Below, piece by piece: positions 43,614 to 53,694 of a stretch of DNA of 64,000 bases (its first letter is position 1; the number at the start of each line of letters is the position of its first letter). The notes under the pieces were generated by a model that was not told the DNA's origin, ran no database searches, and saw only the letters and a list, made by a program, of their open reading frames with translations. The stretch is from Lachnospiraceae bacterium MD308 (lineage in GTDB: Bacteria > Bacillota > Clostridia > Lachnospirales > Lachnospiraceae). The translations under genes were made by a program, and so were the position numbers. Location of the stretch: positions 124,001 through 188,000 of the forward strand of contig VIQU02000001.1 of the NCBI GenBank assembly GCA_010206225.2. Direction: 5' to 3'.

Positions 43614-43695
43614 CCAATTATTTTATTATATTTCTTTTTGGTTGTTCTGCACAAAAATATATATGCTATTTTGTATATATTCACCCAATATATTT

Positions 43696-45051
43696 TTATT
43701 TTCTATTTTTATAATACTCATCATGCACCTTTTTAATCGTTCCGCTAAGAGCAAACAGCGCAATAATATTCGGAATTACCATCATGGAATTGAAACAGTC
43801 TGCCATATTCCACACAAGGTCTACCTGTGCCAGCGAACCAAGCAATACGCATACAGCAACAAGCAGAGAATATACCTTAACCGCTTTTACACCGAACAGA
43901 TACTTCACGTTCGCCTGCCCGAAGAAATACCAGCCAAGAATCGTACTGAATGCAAAGAAGAACATACAGATTGCAATAAAAATATCTCCGCCTTTGCCGT
44001 ACAATGTAGAAAATGCAAACTGGCTGAGCTCTGCTCCTGTTTTTCCACTCGGGATCGAACCGGTTGTAATGATAACAAGCGCTGTCAGGTTCAGAATCAC
44101 AAACGTATCAATAAATACACCGATCATAGCAACAAAACCCTGCTCTACTGGATGATCGACCTTTGCAACCGCATGTGCATGAGGCGTAGAACCCATACCA
44201 GCCTCATTAGAAAACAATCCTCTTGCAACACCCTTCGTCAGTGCAAGCTTAATAGTCGCGCCCACAGCGCCGCCTGTAATCGCAGAAGGAGCGAATGCAC
44301 CTACAACGATAGAATAGAACGCATAAGGTATCTGCTTAAAGTTATAAAAAATTACGATAAGAGCTCCAACTATGTATAAAGCTGCCATAACCGGAACGAT
44401 AGTCTCTGTAACTTTTGCAATACGCTGCATACCGCCCATGAATACGAACAACGCCAGAACCGCCAGAATGATACCCATAGCAATCTGCGGTACGCCAAAA
44501 GCGGTGTTGAAGGCTGCCGCAATGGAGTTAGCCTGAACTGCATTGCCCATAAAGCCTAATGCGAAGATTAGAAGGACAGCAAAAAGAGCCGCCAGAACCT
44601 TCCCAAGAGATCCCGTGAACGCCGCACGGATATAATACACCGGTCCTCCAGTAATCTCTCCGTCCGCTCCTACTTGTTTATACTTCTGAGCCATGATCGC
44701 CTCACCAAAAATGGTTGCCATTCCTAAAAATGCTGCGATCCACATCCAGAAGATGGCTCCCGGTCCTCCAACAGCAATGGCCGTCGCCGCTCCGGCGATA
44801 TTGCCGGTACCTACCTGCGCCGCGATAGCTGTGGCAAGCGCCTGAAAGGACGACATTCCGTCCGCTCCTGCCTCTCCCTTTTTAGCAAAAAGACCGCCAA
44901 AGGTTCTTCTCATCCCCTCTTTAAAGCCTCTGATCTGTATAAAACCAAGCTTAACAGAAAACCAGATTCCGCCTCCAAGAAGTGCGGCGATCAGAATATA
45001 ATCCGCCAGATAATGCTGAATTAATAAAACAATGTCATTTAATGCTTTCAT
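43696..45051 (-). CDS. Sodium:alanine/glycine symporter (AGCS family)
   Basis: 451 residues, about eleven membrane segments. Family motifs include GGIWFSVKLGFIQIRGF, the GTGNIAGAATAIAVGGPGA loop near residue 98, and EAGMGSTPHAHAVAK near 285. AGCS proteins import alanine or glycine with Na+. Its position directly upstream of the glycine riboswitch and grd operon makes glycine the likely substrate. GGGGG precedes the ATG by ten bases. Confidence 0.95.
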   Translation of the reverse strand: MKALNDIVLLIQHYLADYILIAALLGGGIWFSVKLGFIQIRGFKEGMRRTFGGLFAKKGEAGADGMSSFQALATAIAAQVGTGNIAGAATAIAVGGPGAIFWMWIAAFLGMATIFGEAIMAQKYKQVGADGEITGGPVYYIRAAFTGSLGKVLAALFAVLLIFALGFMGNAVQANSIAAAFNTAFGVPQIAMGIILAVLALFVFMGGMQRIAKVTETIVPVMAALYIVGALIVIFYNFKQIPYAFYSIVVGAFAPSAITGGAVGATIKLALTKGVARGLFSNEAGMGSTPHAHAVAKVDHPVEQGFVAMIGVFIDTFVILNLTALVIITTGSIPSGKTGAELSQFAFSTLYGKGGDIFIAICMFFFAFSTILGWYFFGQANVKYLFGVKAVKVYSLLVAVCVLLGSLAQVDLVWNMADCFNSMMVIPNIIALFALSGTIKKVHDEYYKNRK

Positions 45052-45215
45052 AACTATAATTCCCCCTTTTCATATAGACATTTTTAATAACATTATATTA
45101 TTTATAGATATAACCTTAACATTTCAATGCATTTTTTTCAACTTTTTTATCTTTTTATGAAGAATTTTCGTTATTTTTGCCAATCAATTATTTATGATGT
45201 CAAATCTTCAACATT

Positions 45216-45254
45216 AAAAAACAGCGGAAAATACAACATTTTCCACTGTTTTTT
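45216..45254. terminator. Rho-independent terminator after purB
   Basis: AAAAAACAGCGGAAAAT and ATTTTCCACTGTTTTTT form a near-perfect hairpin with A and T tracts on the two sides. It lies about 90 bases past the purB stop. The rest of 45052-45342 is strongly AT-rich and includes a probable -10 (TATAAT, minus strand, around 45090) for the symporter gene. Confidence 0.85.
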
Positions 45255-45342
45255 ATATCTGTTCATTTTATGTTTTTTTTAAATTTCGGCATTTTGCTAT
45301 TTTTTTATCAATATTCGGCATTTTAATTTTTCTAATAAACAT

Positions 45343-46776
45343 CTATACACTGATCTCTGCCTTCACGCCCAGAACCTCTCTATTCTTATCAAGAAGCGGA
45401 CGGATTACCTTTTCAAGATATGCCTCCACTTGAACAGCGGCCCGCCCCACATATTTCGTCGGATCCATCGTCTTTTTAAGCTCGTCAAGGCTCAGCCCAA
45501 ATGCAGAATCAGCCGCGATCAGCTCAAGAAGGTTATTATCCAGTCCTTTCTCCTTTACATTGCGTCCTGCCTCCATGGAAAGCTCACGAATTCTCTCATG
45601 AAGCTCCTGCCGGTCTCCGCCTGCCTTCACCGCATCCATCATAATATTCTCGGTTGCCATAAACGGCAGCTCACTCATGAGGCGCTTCTCAATGACCTTC
45701 GGGTACACTACCAGACCATCCACCACATTCAGGCAGAGGTCAAGGATGCCGTCAATGGCAAGAAAACCCTCCGGCACGCTCAGTCTCTTATTAGCAGAAT
45801 CATCAAGAGTTCTCTCAAACCACTGCGTTGCAGATGTGATAGCCGGATTCAGCGCATCCACCATCACATATCTGGAAAGGGAAGCGATTCTTTCACTTCT
45901 CATCGGATTTCTCTTATAGGCCATAGCCGAAGATCCGATCTGGGACTTCTCAAATGGCTCCTCCACTTCCTTAAGATGCTGCAGCAACCGGATATCATTG
46001 GACATCTTGTGGGCGCTTGCCGCGATTCCCGCAAGTACGTTCAGCACTCTTGTATCCACCTTCCGGGAATAGGTCTGACCGGATACCGGATAACACGCCT
46101 CAAATCCCATCTTTTCTGCGATCATCGGATCGATCTTGTCAATCGTCTCCTGATCGCCGTCAAAAAGTTCTAAGAAACTTGCCTGAGTTCCGGTTGTTCC
46201 TTTTGAGCCTAAAAGTTTAAGACTACCCTTCACGTATTCAAGATCCTCTAAATCCATCTCAAATTCCTGAAGCCACAGAGCCGCCCTTTTCCCCACAGTT
46301 GTAGGCTGCGCAGGCTGGAAATGGGTAAAGGCAAGAGTCGGAAGACTCTTATACTCATCCGCAAACTTCGCAAGTTCGGCAATCACATTCACAAGTTTCT
46401 TTTTCACAAGCTCAAGAGCCTCTGACATCAGGATCATATCTGTATTGTCGCCCACATAACAGGACGTTGCCCCCAGATGGATGATTCCCTTTGCCTTCGG
46501 GCACTGCTGTCCATAAGCATATACATGAGACATGACATCGTGGCGTACCTGCTTTTCTCTTTCTTTTGCCACCTCATAATTGATATCATCCGCATGAGCC
46601 TTCAACTCCTCAATCTGCTCCTCTGTGATGTTCAGTCCTAATTCCTTCTCTGTCTCTGCAAGGGCGATCCACAGTCTGCGCCATGTACAAAATTTCTTGT
46701 CCGGTGAAAAGATAAACTGCATCTCCTTGCTCGCATACCGCTCAGAAAGCGGGCTTTGGTATCTGTCAGTTGTCAT
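45343..46776 (-). CDS. purB: Adenylosuccinate lyase
   Basis: 477 residues from ATG 46776 with GGAGGAG upstream; an ATG at 46824 is unsupported. The fumarase/aspartase superfamily signature is SSAMAYKRNPMRSE near residue 295, with TSCYVGDNTDM and AFTHFQPAQPTT before it. It acts twice in purine synthesis, releasing fumarate from SAICAR and from adenylosuccinate. It follows purF, from which it is separated by a partial intergenic repeat. Confidence 0.96.
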   Translation of the reverse strand: MTTDRYQSPLSERYASKEMQFIFSPDKKFCTWRRLWIALAETEKELGLNITEEQIEELKAHADDINYEVAKEREKQVRHDVMSHVYAYGQQCPKAKGIIHLGATSCYVGDNTDMILMSEALELVKKKLVNVIAELAKFADEYKSLPTLAFTHFQPAQPTTVGKRAALWLQEFEMDLEDLEYVKGSLKLLGSKGTTGTQASFLELFDGDQETIDKIDPMIAEKMGFEACYPVSGQTYSRKVDTRVLNVLAGIAASAHKMSNDIRLLQHLKEVEEPFEKSQIGSSAMAYKRNPMRSERIASLSRYVMVDALNPAITSATQWFERTLDDSANKRLSVPEGFLAIDGILDLCLNVVDGLVVYPKVIEKRLMSELPFMATENIMMDAVKAGGDRQELHERIRELSMEAGRNVKEKGLDNNLLELIAADSAFGLSLDELKKTMDPTKYVGRAAVQVEAYLEKVIRPLLDKNREVLGVKAEISV

Positions 46777-46810
46777 AATTGTTCTCCTCCATTTTTTATT
46801 GTCAAAAAGT

Positions 46811-46852
46811 AACATCTGCTCCACTAAGCTCGAAAGAACCTCGTCAGGCGCT
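46811..46852 (-). repeat. Intergenic repeat, partial copy C (purF-purB)
   Basis: 42 bases match the outer ends of the repeat seen in the grd operon: AACATCTGCTCCACTAAGCT followed by CGAAAGAACCTCG, with the middle section absent. It meets the purF stop codon directly and is in the same orientation relative to transcription as the other copies. Confidence 0.8.
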
Positions 46853-48277
46853 TCACTCGAATGCCAGCGATACGTCTTTTCCGGGGACTTTCATGGGATA
46901 GTTCCCGGTGAAGCATGCATCGCAATAGCCCAGTTCTCCGACCATCTCTTTCAGCTTCCCTACTTCCATATATCCCAACGAATCAGCGCCTATCATCTCA
47001 CGGATCTCCTCTGTTGTGTGAGAATGGGCAATGAGCTGATCATTTGAGGGCACATCTGTGCCAAAATAGCAGGGATAAAGAAATGGCGGCGAGCTGATCC
47101 TTACATGCACTTCTTTCGCGCCTGCTTTTTTGAGCATCTTGATAATATTCGCACAAGTCGTACCTCTTACGATAGAATCGTCCACCATGACGATCCGCTT
47201 GCCCTTTACTACTTCTTCTATTACGTTCAGCTTAATCTTTACACTACTTTCTCTCTGGCTCTGCTTCGGCTTGATAAATGTCCGGCCCACGTAACTGTTC
47301 TTATGAAATGCCATTCCATAAGGAATTCCTGACTGTTCCGAATATCCCTTTGCCGCCACAAGCCCTGAATCCGGCACGCCCACAACCAGATCCGCCTCCA
47401 CCGGATAGGACTGGGCAAGAGCCTTTCCTGCAACAATTCTTGCATGATACACATTCACATCATCAATTTTGCTGTCTGTTCTCGCAAAATAAATATATTC
47501 AAAAATGCATCTCGCCTGCTTTTCTACTGCAATTGACATCGAAGTATCCGACTTTTCCCCATGCTTGGTAAAGCTCACGATCTCACCGGGAGCCACATCC
47601 CGCACGAATTCTGCCCCCACCGCCGCGATCGCACAGCTTTCCGAAGCGAGAAAATACGTATGATCCCGCTTACCGATGCAAAGAGGCTTCAGCCCGAAGG
47701 GATCCCTGACGCCGATCATTTTTCTTGGAGAACTGATCACAAGCGCATACCCTCCTTCAATCTTCTTCATAGCACTTTTTACCGCTTCTTCCACCTTCTT
47801 TGTCTTCAGGCGCTCTCTCGCGATATGGTAAGCAATTACCTCCGAATCAATCGTCGTCTGGAAAATAGCTCCGGTATATTCAAGCTCATGCCTCAATTCT
47901 ACCGCATTCGTAATATTCCCATTATGGGCAATCGATAGCGTCCCCTTCACATAGTTCAAAACAAGCGGCATGGCATTCTCCGCCCTTGTTCCGCCTGCAG
48001 TCGAATAGCGGACATGCCCCACACCCAGATTACCCTTCAAAGAATCAAGGGTTTCCTCGTCAAATACTTCATTTACCAGTCCAAGTCCTTTTCTGGAATG
48101 CACCTTTCTCTCACCGTAAGTGTCTGTCACCGCGATCCCGCAGCTTTCCTGCCCTCTGTGCTGCAACGCAAAAAGCCCATAGTATACAGATGAAGCGACA
48201 TCGCCGCCCTCCATATCATAGGCTCCAAACACTCCGCATTCTTCTCCCATTCCTGTTGTCAATTTTCTATCATCCAT
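46853..48277 (-). CDS. purF: Amidophosphoribosyltransferase
   Basis: 474 residues. After a 13-residue propeptide comes the glutaminase nucleophile Cys14 (EECGVFGAYD), then LFALQHRGQESCGIA, and the PRPP loop VMVDDSIVRGTT near residue 365. C-terminal Cys residues (YPCYFGTD, YCDACFTG) fit the Fe-S-containing B. subtilis-type enzyme. It makes phosphoribosylamine, the first committed step of purine synthesis. Its start overlaps the end of the TPR-like gene by eight bases. Confidence 0.97.
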   Translation of the reverse strand: MDDRKLTTGMGEECGVFGAYDMEGGDVASSVYYGLFALQHRGQESCGIAVTDTYGERKVHSRKGLGLVNEVFDEETLDSLKGNLGVGHVRYSTAGGTRAENAMPLVLNYVKGTLSIAHNGNITNAVELRHELEYTGAIFQTTIDSEVIAYHIARERLKTKKVEEAVKSAMKKIEGGYALVISSPRKMIGVRDPFGLKPLCIGKRDHTYFLASESCAIAAVGAEFVRDVAPGEIVSFTKHGEKSDTSMSIAVEKQARCIFEYIYFARTDSKIDDVNVYHARIVAGKALAQSYPVEADLVVGVPDSGLVAAKGYSEQSGIPYGMAFHKNSYVGRTFIKPKQSQRESSVKIKLNVIEEVVKGKRIVMVDDSIVRGTTCANIIKMLKKAGAKEVHVRISSPPFLYPCYFGTDVPSNDQLIAHSHTTEEIREMIGADSLGYMEVGKLKEMVGELGYCDACFTGNYPMKVPGKDVSLAFE

Positions 48278-49067
48278 GCACTGTTCTCCTTATATCCTTG
48301 CGGCTGTCAAGCCTCCGGTATTCATTCTTCCACTGCGCAAGCTTTTCCTCCGGCACATCGGGATCTATCTCCTCATGCACCTCTTTCATCTCCTCCTTAA
48401 GCTTCGACGCCATACTGAGGAACAATGGATTCCCCGACAGCATCTTTGTATAATCTTTTCTCGGATATGCCTGATAACAGCAATACAGATAAGCCTTCAG
48501 CATATCCGGTTCCTCACACAGATAATACGCCTCCTTATAAGCGGCAAGCGCCTCCTCATACAGAAACAGCCGCCCATACGCAGCCCCCATGCAGCCATAG
48601 ACATGTCCGTAGAATTTTTTCCCGACAGAATCATCCCACTCCGCATTCACAATAGACTGATAGACTAATACCGCCGCGGAACACTCTCCGCTCTTTAGTA
48701 GAGTATCTCCTTTAAATTTTATCTTTTCCACTTCCTTCTGATGCTTCAGATTCTCAAGAAGCCCCTGAATCTTATTGATCTCCGACTGAGCGTAGATATT
48801 AGAGCCTCGTAACAGCGACATCACAAACTGCTCCTCCGAACAGTTCTTCGAAAGCTCCTCCCGCAGCTTTTCTGCAAGTTTATTCAGATGCAGCTCGACA
48901 GATAACCACTCGCACAATTGGCGGTTCATAATCGTATGGTCGATCAGATAAAGATTATTGCATACATAATAACACAATTCCTCTAATGTATAAATACGCA
49001 GATGGATACGTCCAATCTCATAGGGCTGTTTTGCCCTTACACTATGACATAGAATTAAACTGCCCAT
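48270..49067 (-). CDS. Small helical (TPR-like) protein of the DUF5716/DUF5717 gene set
   Basis: 265 residues, soluble. The N-terminal half is helical (IYTLEELCYYVCNNLYLIDH, with a charged coiled-coil-like part near 90-130). The C-terminal half has TPR-like repeats: GDTLLKSGECSAAVLVYQSI and AAYGRLFLYEEALAAYKEAY. ATG 49067 with AGGAGG upstream lies inside the end of the previous gene, giving a 26-base overlap, and its own end overlaps purF. It is probably a binding partner of the two larger proteins upstream. I do not recognise a named family. Confidence 0.75.
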   Translation of the reverse strand: MGSLILCHSVRAKQPYEIGRIHLRIYTLEELCYYVCNNLYLIDHTIMNRQLCEWLSVELHLNKLAEKLREELSKNCSEEQFVMSLLRGSNIYAQSEINKIQGLLENLKHQKEVEKIKFKGDTLLKSGECSAAVLVYQSIVNAEWDDSVGKKFYGHVYGCMGAAYGRLFLYEEALAAYKEAYYLCEEPDMLKAYLYCCYQAYPRKDYTKMLSGNPLFLSMASKLKEEMKEVHEEIDPDVPEEKLAQWKNEYRRLDSRKDIRRTVHG

Positions 49068-50328
49068 TGATTCCTCCTAAATGTATCTCCTTTGTCACAC
49101 TGAAACCAGTAGAAGGATAAAAATCACCAAATCCGATATCTTTAAGTGTCAGTCTGCAAAGCCGCTCTTCAAGAAACATGATCTCGATCTTAAGCCGCAG
49201 GGAATAATCCGCCCTTTCAGGCAGTCCCTTCAAAGAAATCTTCTCTACCTGAAGCTCATCCCCAGCAAGGGATTCAATATGAACTTCCAGATCCGAGTCG
49301 TCCTCAAGAAGCACTTCCCACTCTCCGTCCGCCTCGTACCACCGGATTCCCCACGATACGATCGGATACCATCCTTCCTTGCCATTCACACGCATCCGCA
49401 GGGAAATCTGCTGCGTCATCTTTGTCTCATCCAGATAGACCGGCCCCTCATTGTCATCCCTGCATACGCGCACAGACGTATAGCACGCCCCCTTGCTGTG
49501 GAGATTATTCCCCACAAATGCCCTTCTTCCGTTGCACAAAACCTTAAGGGAATTCGGATACCATTCGTTCTCAAAGGCTTCGCCTGTCAAATACACCGAT
49601 GAAATAACCTTCTTTTCAAACACGCTCTGTATAAATGCCTTGAAGCGCTCATCCGCGCTCCGTGCTTTCTCCTCATCGTCAATCAAAAGATGAATGGCCT
49701 CCAGCTCTTTTATGTGCGCCTTAGCCACTTCATCCACTGTCACAAACAATTCCTTATCCCGTTTATGGACTGCATTCAGCCTTCTGAGCATATAGGCCTG
49801 AATCTTCTCTGCATCGCAAAAAATCAGAGCTGATTCATACTGCCACAGTTCCTTGGGCTGATAAAACATATACTGGCAGAAGCTCTCCTTATAATCCTGC
49901 ACATAGATCCTGTCCTTTGGGATTCCAATGTGACTTCCGATACTCTTTAACATCTTTGACATATCCACACTTGTAAAGGGTGTGGAAAATGTCAGATATT
50001 CAATCTCTTCAAACTGTTCCAGAGTAAGTTCGATGAATTTTGCCAAAAGCCATACCGCATCATAAATCTTCTTCCCCACTGCAACTTTCCTGTGATAGAA
50101 TGCATTTTCAAACAGATTTTCCACAAAAAGACTTTCGTCCACCGCCTTTAAGCACTCTGCCTCCATACCGTAAACCCACTGCCCGTCCATCTTCCCAAGC
50201 GAAAGAGGAATCTGGCAATTATCGGGGGAAATCTTCAGAGTCTCCGGCTCTTCCCTGGTTTCGCTATAATAACTGATCTGACAGTATTTTTCATTCAGGT
50301 CATACCCAAGGATGCTCCCTCGCTCCAT
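49042..50328 (-). CDS. Hsp70/actin-like ATPase-fold protein (DUF5716-like)
   Basis: 428 residues, soluble. The start SILGYDLNEKYCQISYY resembles the phosphate-1 loop of Hsp70/actin proteins (Gly-x-Asp-Leu). YLTFSTPFTSVDMSKMLKSI fits the mid-domain, and SSVYLTGEAFENEWYPNSL with VGNNLHSKGACY near 250-280 resembles the second adenosine-side loop. The C-terminal 140 residues look beta-rich. I recall this family as DUF5716 of Lachnospiraceae, but could not verify it. Likely role: nucleotide-dependent scaffold or chaperone working with the large protein upstream. Function unknown. Confidence 0.7.
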   Translation of the reverse strand: MERGSILGYDLNEKYCQISYYSETREEPETLKISPDNCQIPLSLGKMDGQWVYGMEAECLKAVDESLFVENLFENAFYHRKVAVGKKIYDAVWLLAKFIELTLEQFEEIEYLTFSTPFTSVDMSKMLKSIGSHIGIPKDRIYVQDYKESFCQYMFYQPKELWQYESALIFCDAEKIQAYMLRRLNAVHKRDKELFVTVDEVAKAHIKELEAIHLLIDDEEKARSADERFKAFIQSVFEKKVISSVYLTGEAFENEWYPNSLKVLCNGRRAFVGNNLHSKGACYTSVRVCRDDNEGPVYLDETKMTQQISLRMRVNGKEGWYPIVSWGIRWYEADGEWEVLLEDDSDLEVHIESLAGDELQVEKISLKGLPERADYSLRLKIEIMFLEERLCRLTLKDIGFGDFYPSTGFSVTKEIHLGGINGQFNSMS

Positions 50329-50352
50329 CTTACTTCCTCCTCAAAACAACAC

Positions 50353-53300
50353 TTAATATATTTTAAACATTCTTTCCGCCATCTTTTCATCCTCTTCGAA
50401 AACTGCCATCATCTTCTTGCGGCTTGCAGGAGACATGCGGAGCAATGCATTAATTCTTCCATACTTTCCGGCAGTCGTATTTTTCCGTCCGTCCAAAACA
50501 CGCTTTTCAGAAGTCGTTACTTTTTTCCCCTTCGTCTCCTGAAAATAATAACTCACATGCTCATCATCATACAGTATATACTGCTTCACATACAGGTTTT
50601 CAAACACAGGAAGCAGCATCTCTTTGTGATATCCCAGTTCTTCCCGGCCGCCGCGCTTCACCTTATAATGAAGTTCTACCGTGCTGCCCGGCTCTCCCTG
50701 ATAAAATACGATAGATTTGTCATAGAGCTGCAGCTCTCTCAGCCACGCTTCCTCATAGCTCAAATAAAACGGAAATACAATCTGCCGCTCGCACATCTCT
50801 CTCAGCACCTGATGCAGTACTGGTTCATAATCAGCCGAATAACTTCTGCCGGAAAAATGCTTCAAAAGCGCCGCCTTGCAAATATCCGGAAGCTCCTCTC
50901 CCTGCTCGCATTCATTTGCAATAATATCAAAAATACACTTTTCTATCTCACGCCCAAAGACGATGTACTCTCTCGAAACATAAGCAAGATATGCCTGTTT
51001 TAATCGGAAATACGTGTTATCTGACAGATAATAATCTTCAAATATCTTTTCCTCATCAAACAAATTCTCCGAGAATACCATCTGTGTAATGATGCGCTCT
51101 CCGATCTTATATGCCGGGATCTCGTAATCCTTAAGAGCATGCCACAGTTTTTTCATATCAGCCGTGGCGCCGCAGTACCAGTTCGCAAGGTACATGAGAG
51201 TGGCCTTATCATACTGTCCGAGCTGAAACAATTCAAAACATAGATGCGTAAGATATTCCTCCTCCTTGTAATTCGTATCTCTGACCAGATGACTTACAAA
51301 CCGGAACACCTCCTGCTCATCAAATGCCGCAATACCCTTCTCCCGTATGTTTTCCAGTGTCAGCTCCTCCTGTATCTGAGCTTCCTGACTCTTCCCTTCC
51401 GTCTCCTCGTATTTTTTACACATCTCAAGGAAACGCGGCTCATAAAACAGCCGTTTTGTCTCATAAGGAATCGAATCTGTATAATAACGGCCTGAAACCG
51501 ACTCCCATACGATACGCGACTCTTTATTATACAGGCAGATAATCGTCGTTCCATCCTGCTCATAGGCAACCTTCTGCCTAGCCTCGCCGTTCTTTTCAAT
51601 TACCAAAACATAGTTCATATCTGAAACTTTTGTGGTCACGCTGTAAGAATAACAGATATCCCGCATAGCCTCCATACGCTCATCGGTCATTTCCTCCCTC
51701 ACGCAGAAGCGCTTATACAGCACCCGCAAATGTTCCGTAATGTGACGCTTCATCAACTGCTCCCATGTAAAGGAAACCATCTGTTCCCGATAATTAAGGA
51801 ACAGATCTTCTCCTCCAACTTCATAGGTCAAAAGATTGGCATACAAAAAGGCCGTCTTTTTGTAATCAAGCGTATTCCCATGCATAAAATACAAAAAGAT
51901 CGATTTCGGCAGCGCTCCCCTCACAGAAGAGGTATCCAGCGTAAACATGTAGTATTCATAAAGCTGCGCAATTTTAAGCCCTGCTTCTACCGAACGCTGA
52001 TACCAGATAAAATATTTCCTCTGCATCTTGTTGCCCTTGATCAGAAGCGTACAGATCGTATTCAGTATCATACGCTCCCGGTACATATCATAAATGCGCA
52101 CCAGAATACGAAACAGAGATTCGCTGTAGTTCTTCTGCTGACTGGCAAAATTCGCCACATAAAGGGCCAGTTCCTTCGACATCAGACGGTATTTTGAAGC
52201 AAATTCCAGTACCTGTATCTCAAACTTGCCAAGCTTTTTAAGAAGTATGGGCTTCTCCTGATAGCACAGATATGCTTCAAGATAAAACATCACCTGATGG
52301 CAGTCAAAATCAAACTGCTGTTCTAGCACTTCCAGCTTCTTATACGGGTTTCTGTATCTGCGATCCAGATGAATCAGCATCTGAAGAAGCATCCAGCTGT
52401 CCTGATAACGCATATAAGTCTTGCCGATCTCATCCAGCACCCGTTCCGTATGGCTGCCCTTTCCCCGAATCAGCGCAGTCAGATACAGATAATAACAGTT
52501 GATGATCGGATCCTTTCCTATCGCGAAACGGTTATAATTGAAATTTTCCAGAATCCACTTCGCTTCCTCCATCTTGCGTCCTTTTATATAGATATGCGCC
52601 TGAAGGAGCTGATAAAGTTCACTGTTCGAATCCAGCTTTCTTAAAGAAGTTATCTTTTCCTCCGCACTGTCCACCCAGCTTTTCAGTTCTTTTCTTCCGC
52701 CTACATAGCTGATATATTCCTTTAATGCCTGCGCACACAAAAGTTCAGGAAGATGGTGATTCTCATCATAGTCCATGCTCTGTAATACTTCTACCTCATA
52801 CGTTATTTCCTCATACGGCGTAATAAAGTGAATCGCCCCGTAATTACGTCCTCCATGCAGATACTCCGGGCGTACCAGATATTCCACTTCCAGCGTATTC
52901 CCCACAAAATCCTCTGTCGTGATCTCCGGACGCATCACTTTTAAAAACCGGCTCTCCGTCTTTATCTTAATGGGCATAAAGCCCCATGTATTCTTCATAA
53001 CAGAAATAATGCCCTTTGTTGACTCATGAATATCCTCGAAGAGCATCCCTTCTCCGGCAAGCGTCAGGAAAATACATTCCTTTTGCTTAATACCTACCAA
53101 AAACTCCTCCATGGCCTGCTCACCCAGCGACCAGCGGCGCATATTGTCATATAGATAGAAAATACGTTCATTTTCATATTTTAAGATCTCATAAAAAGAT
53201 TTGGAACGAAACAGCCGTCCTGCCTCCGAATAATCCTTAATCGCTAACTTCCGAAAATCATCCGTACTCTGAACCTTACCGTAGACTGTCATAATATAAG

Positions 53301-53679
53301 GCTTCTCTATAATCGCCGTAAAGGGAAGCTCGTACTCCCCTCCGGAACATACGACCGTAAACTTGCCCCTCTCAACATGACCGGGTTTTAATCCCCTGCC
53401 ATCGTAAGTAAATTCCACTCTTGCCGGATTCCCCTCAAAACCTGGATCCTTAAAAGAGACACGAAAAGAAGAGGGGTAGATAAGTCCCCTGATTTTACTA
53501 TCATTCTTGCTCCTGATTTGGAAACCCGCCTTATATACTTCGCCTTCGCCAATAATCAGCACCAGATTCGTTTCCTCGAACTCAACCTCCGGCCTGATAA
53601 GTCGAAAATCTCCTTTGGAAAATTTCTGAATCTTATTTTTCAAGCCTGACACCTGCTTCTTTCGTTGCTTTTTTTTCAA
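50353..53679 (-). CDS. Very large uncharacterised protein (DUF5717-like)
   Basis: Up to 1108 residues, no signal peptide or membrane segment. Residues about 15-300 look like two or three beta-sandwich domains (VEFTYDGRGLKPGHVERG). Residues 310-650 are helical repeats in SEL1/TPR style with paired helices (LYQLLQAHIYIKGRKMEEAK). The C-terminal part mixes helical repeats and beta segments and ends with MAVFEEDEKMAERMFK. The longest frame begins at a TTG only about nine bases from the predicted transcript start; TTG 53643, with AGGTG upstream, is an alternative. I recall the family as DUF5717. It heads the set with the Hsp70-like and TPR-like proteins and purF. Confidence 0.7.
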   Translation of the reverse strand: MKKKQRKKQVSGLKNKIQKFSKGDFRLIRPEVEFEETNLVLIIGEGEVYKAGFQIRSKNDSKIRGLIYPSSFRVSFKDPGFEGNPARVEFTYDGRGLKPGHVERGKFTVVCSGGEYELPFTAIIEKPYIMTVYGKVQSTDDFRKLAIKDYSEAGRLFRSKSFYEILKYENERIFYLYDNMRRWSLGEQAMEEFLVGIKQKECIFLTLAGEGMLFEDIHESTKGIISVMKNTWGFMPIKIKTESRFLKVMRPEITTEDFVGNTLEVEYLVRPEYLHGGRNYGAIHFITPYEEITYEVEVLQSMDYDENHHLPELLCAQALKEYISYVGGRKELKSWVDSAEEKITSLRKLDSNSELYQLLQAHIYIKGRKMEEAKWILENFNYNRFAIGKDPIINCYYLYLTALIRGKGSHTERVLDEIGKTYMRYQDSWMLLQMLIHLDRRYRNPYKKLEVLEQQFDFDCHQVMFYLEAYLCYQEKPILLKKLGKFEIQVLEFASKYRLMSKELALYVANFASQQKNYSESLFRILVRIYDMYRERMILNTICTLLIKGNKMQRKYFIWYQRSVEAGLKIAQLYEYYMFTLDTSSVRGALPKSIFLYFMHGNTLDYKKTAFLYANLLTYEVGGEDLFLNYREQMVSFTWEQLMKRHITEHLRVLYKRFCVREEMTDERMEAMRDICYSYSVTTKVSDMNYVLVIEKNGEARQKVAYEQDGTTIICLYNKESRIVWESVSGRYYTDSIPYETKRLFYEPRFLEMCKKYEETEGKSQEAQIQEELTLENIREKGIAAFDEQEVFRFVSHLVRDTNYKEEEYLTHLCFELFQLGQYDKATLMYLANWYCGATADMKKLWHALKDYEIPAYKIGERIITQMVFSENLFDEEKIFEDYYLSDNTYFRLKQAYLAYVSREYIVFGREIEKCIFDIIANECEQGEELPDICKAALLKHFSGRSYSADYEPVLHQVLREMCERQIVFPFYLSYEEAWLRELQLYDKSIVFYQGEPGSTVELHYKVKRGGREELGYHKEMLLPVFENLYVKQYILYDDEHVSYYFQETKGKKVTTSEKRVLDGRKNTTAGKYGRINALLRMSPASRKKMMAVFEEDEKMAERMFKIY

Positions 53680-53694
53680 AACACACTATAATAA

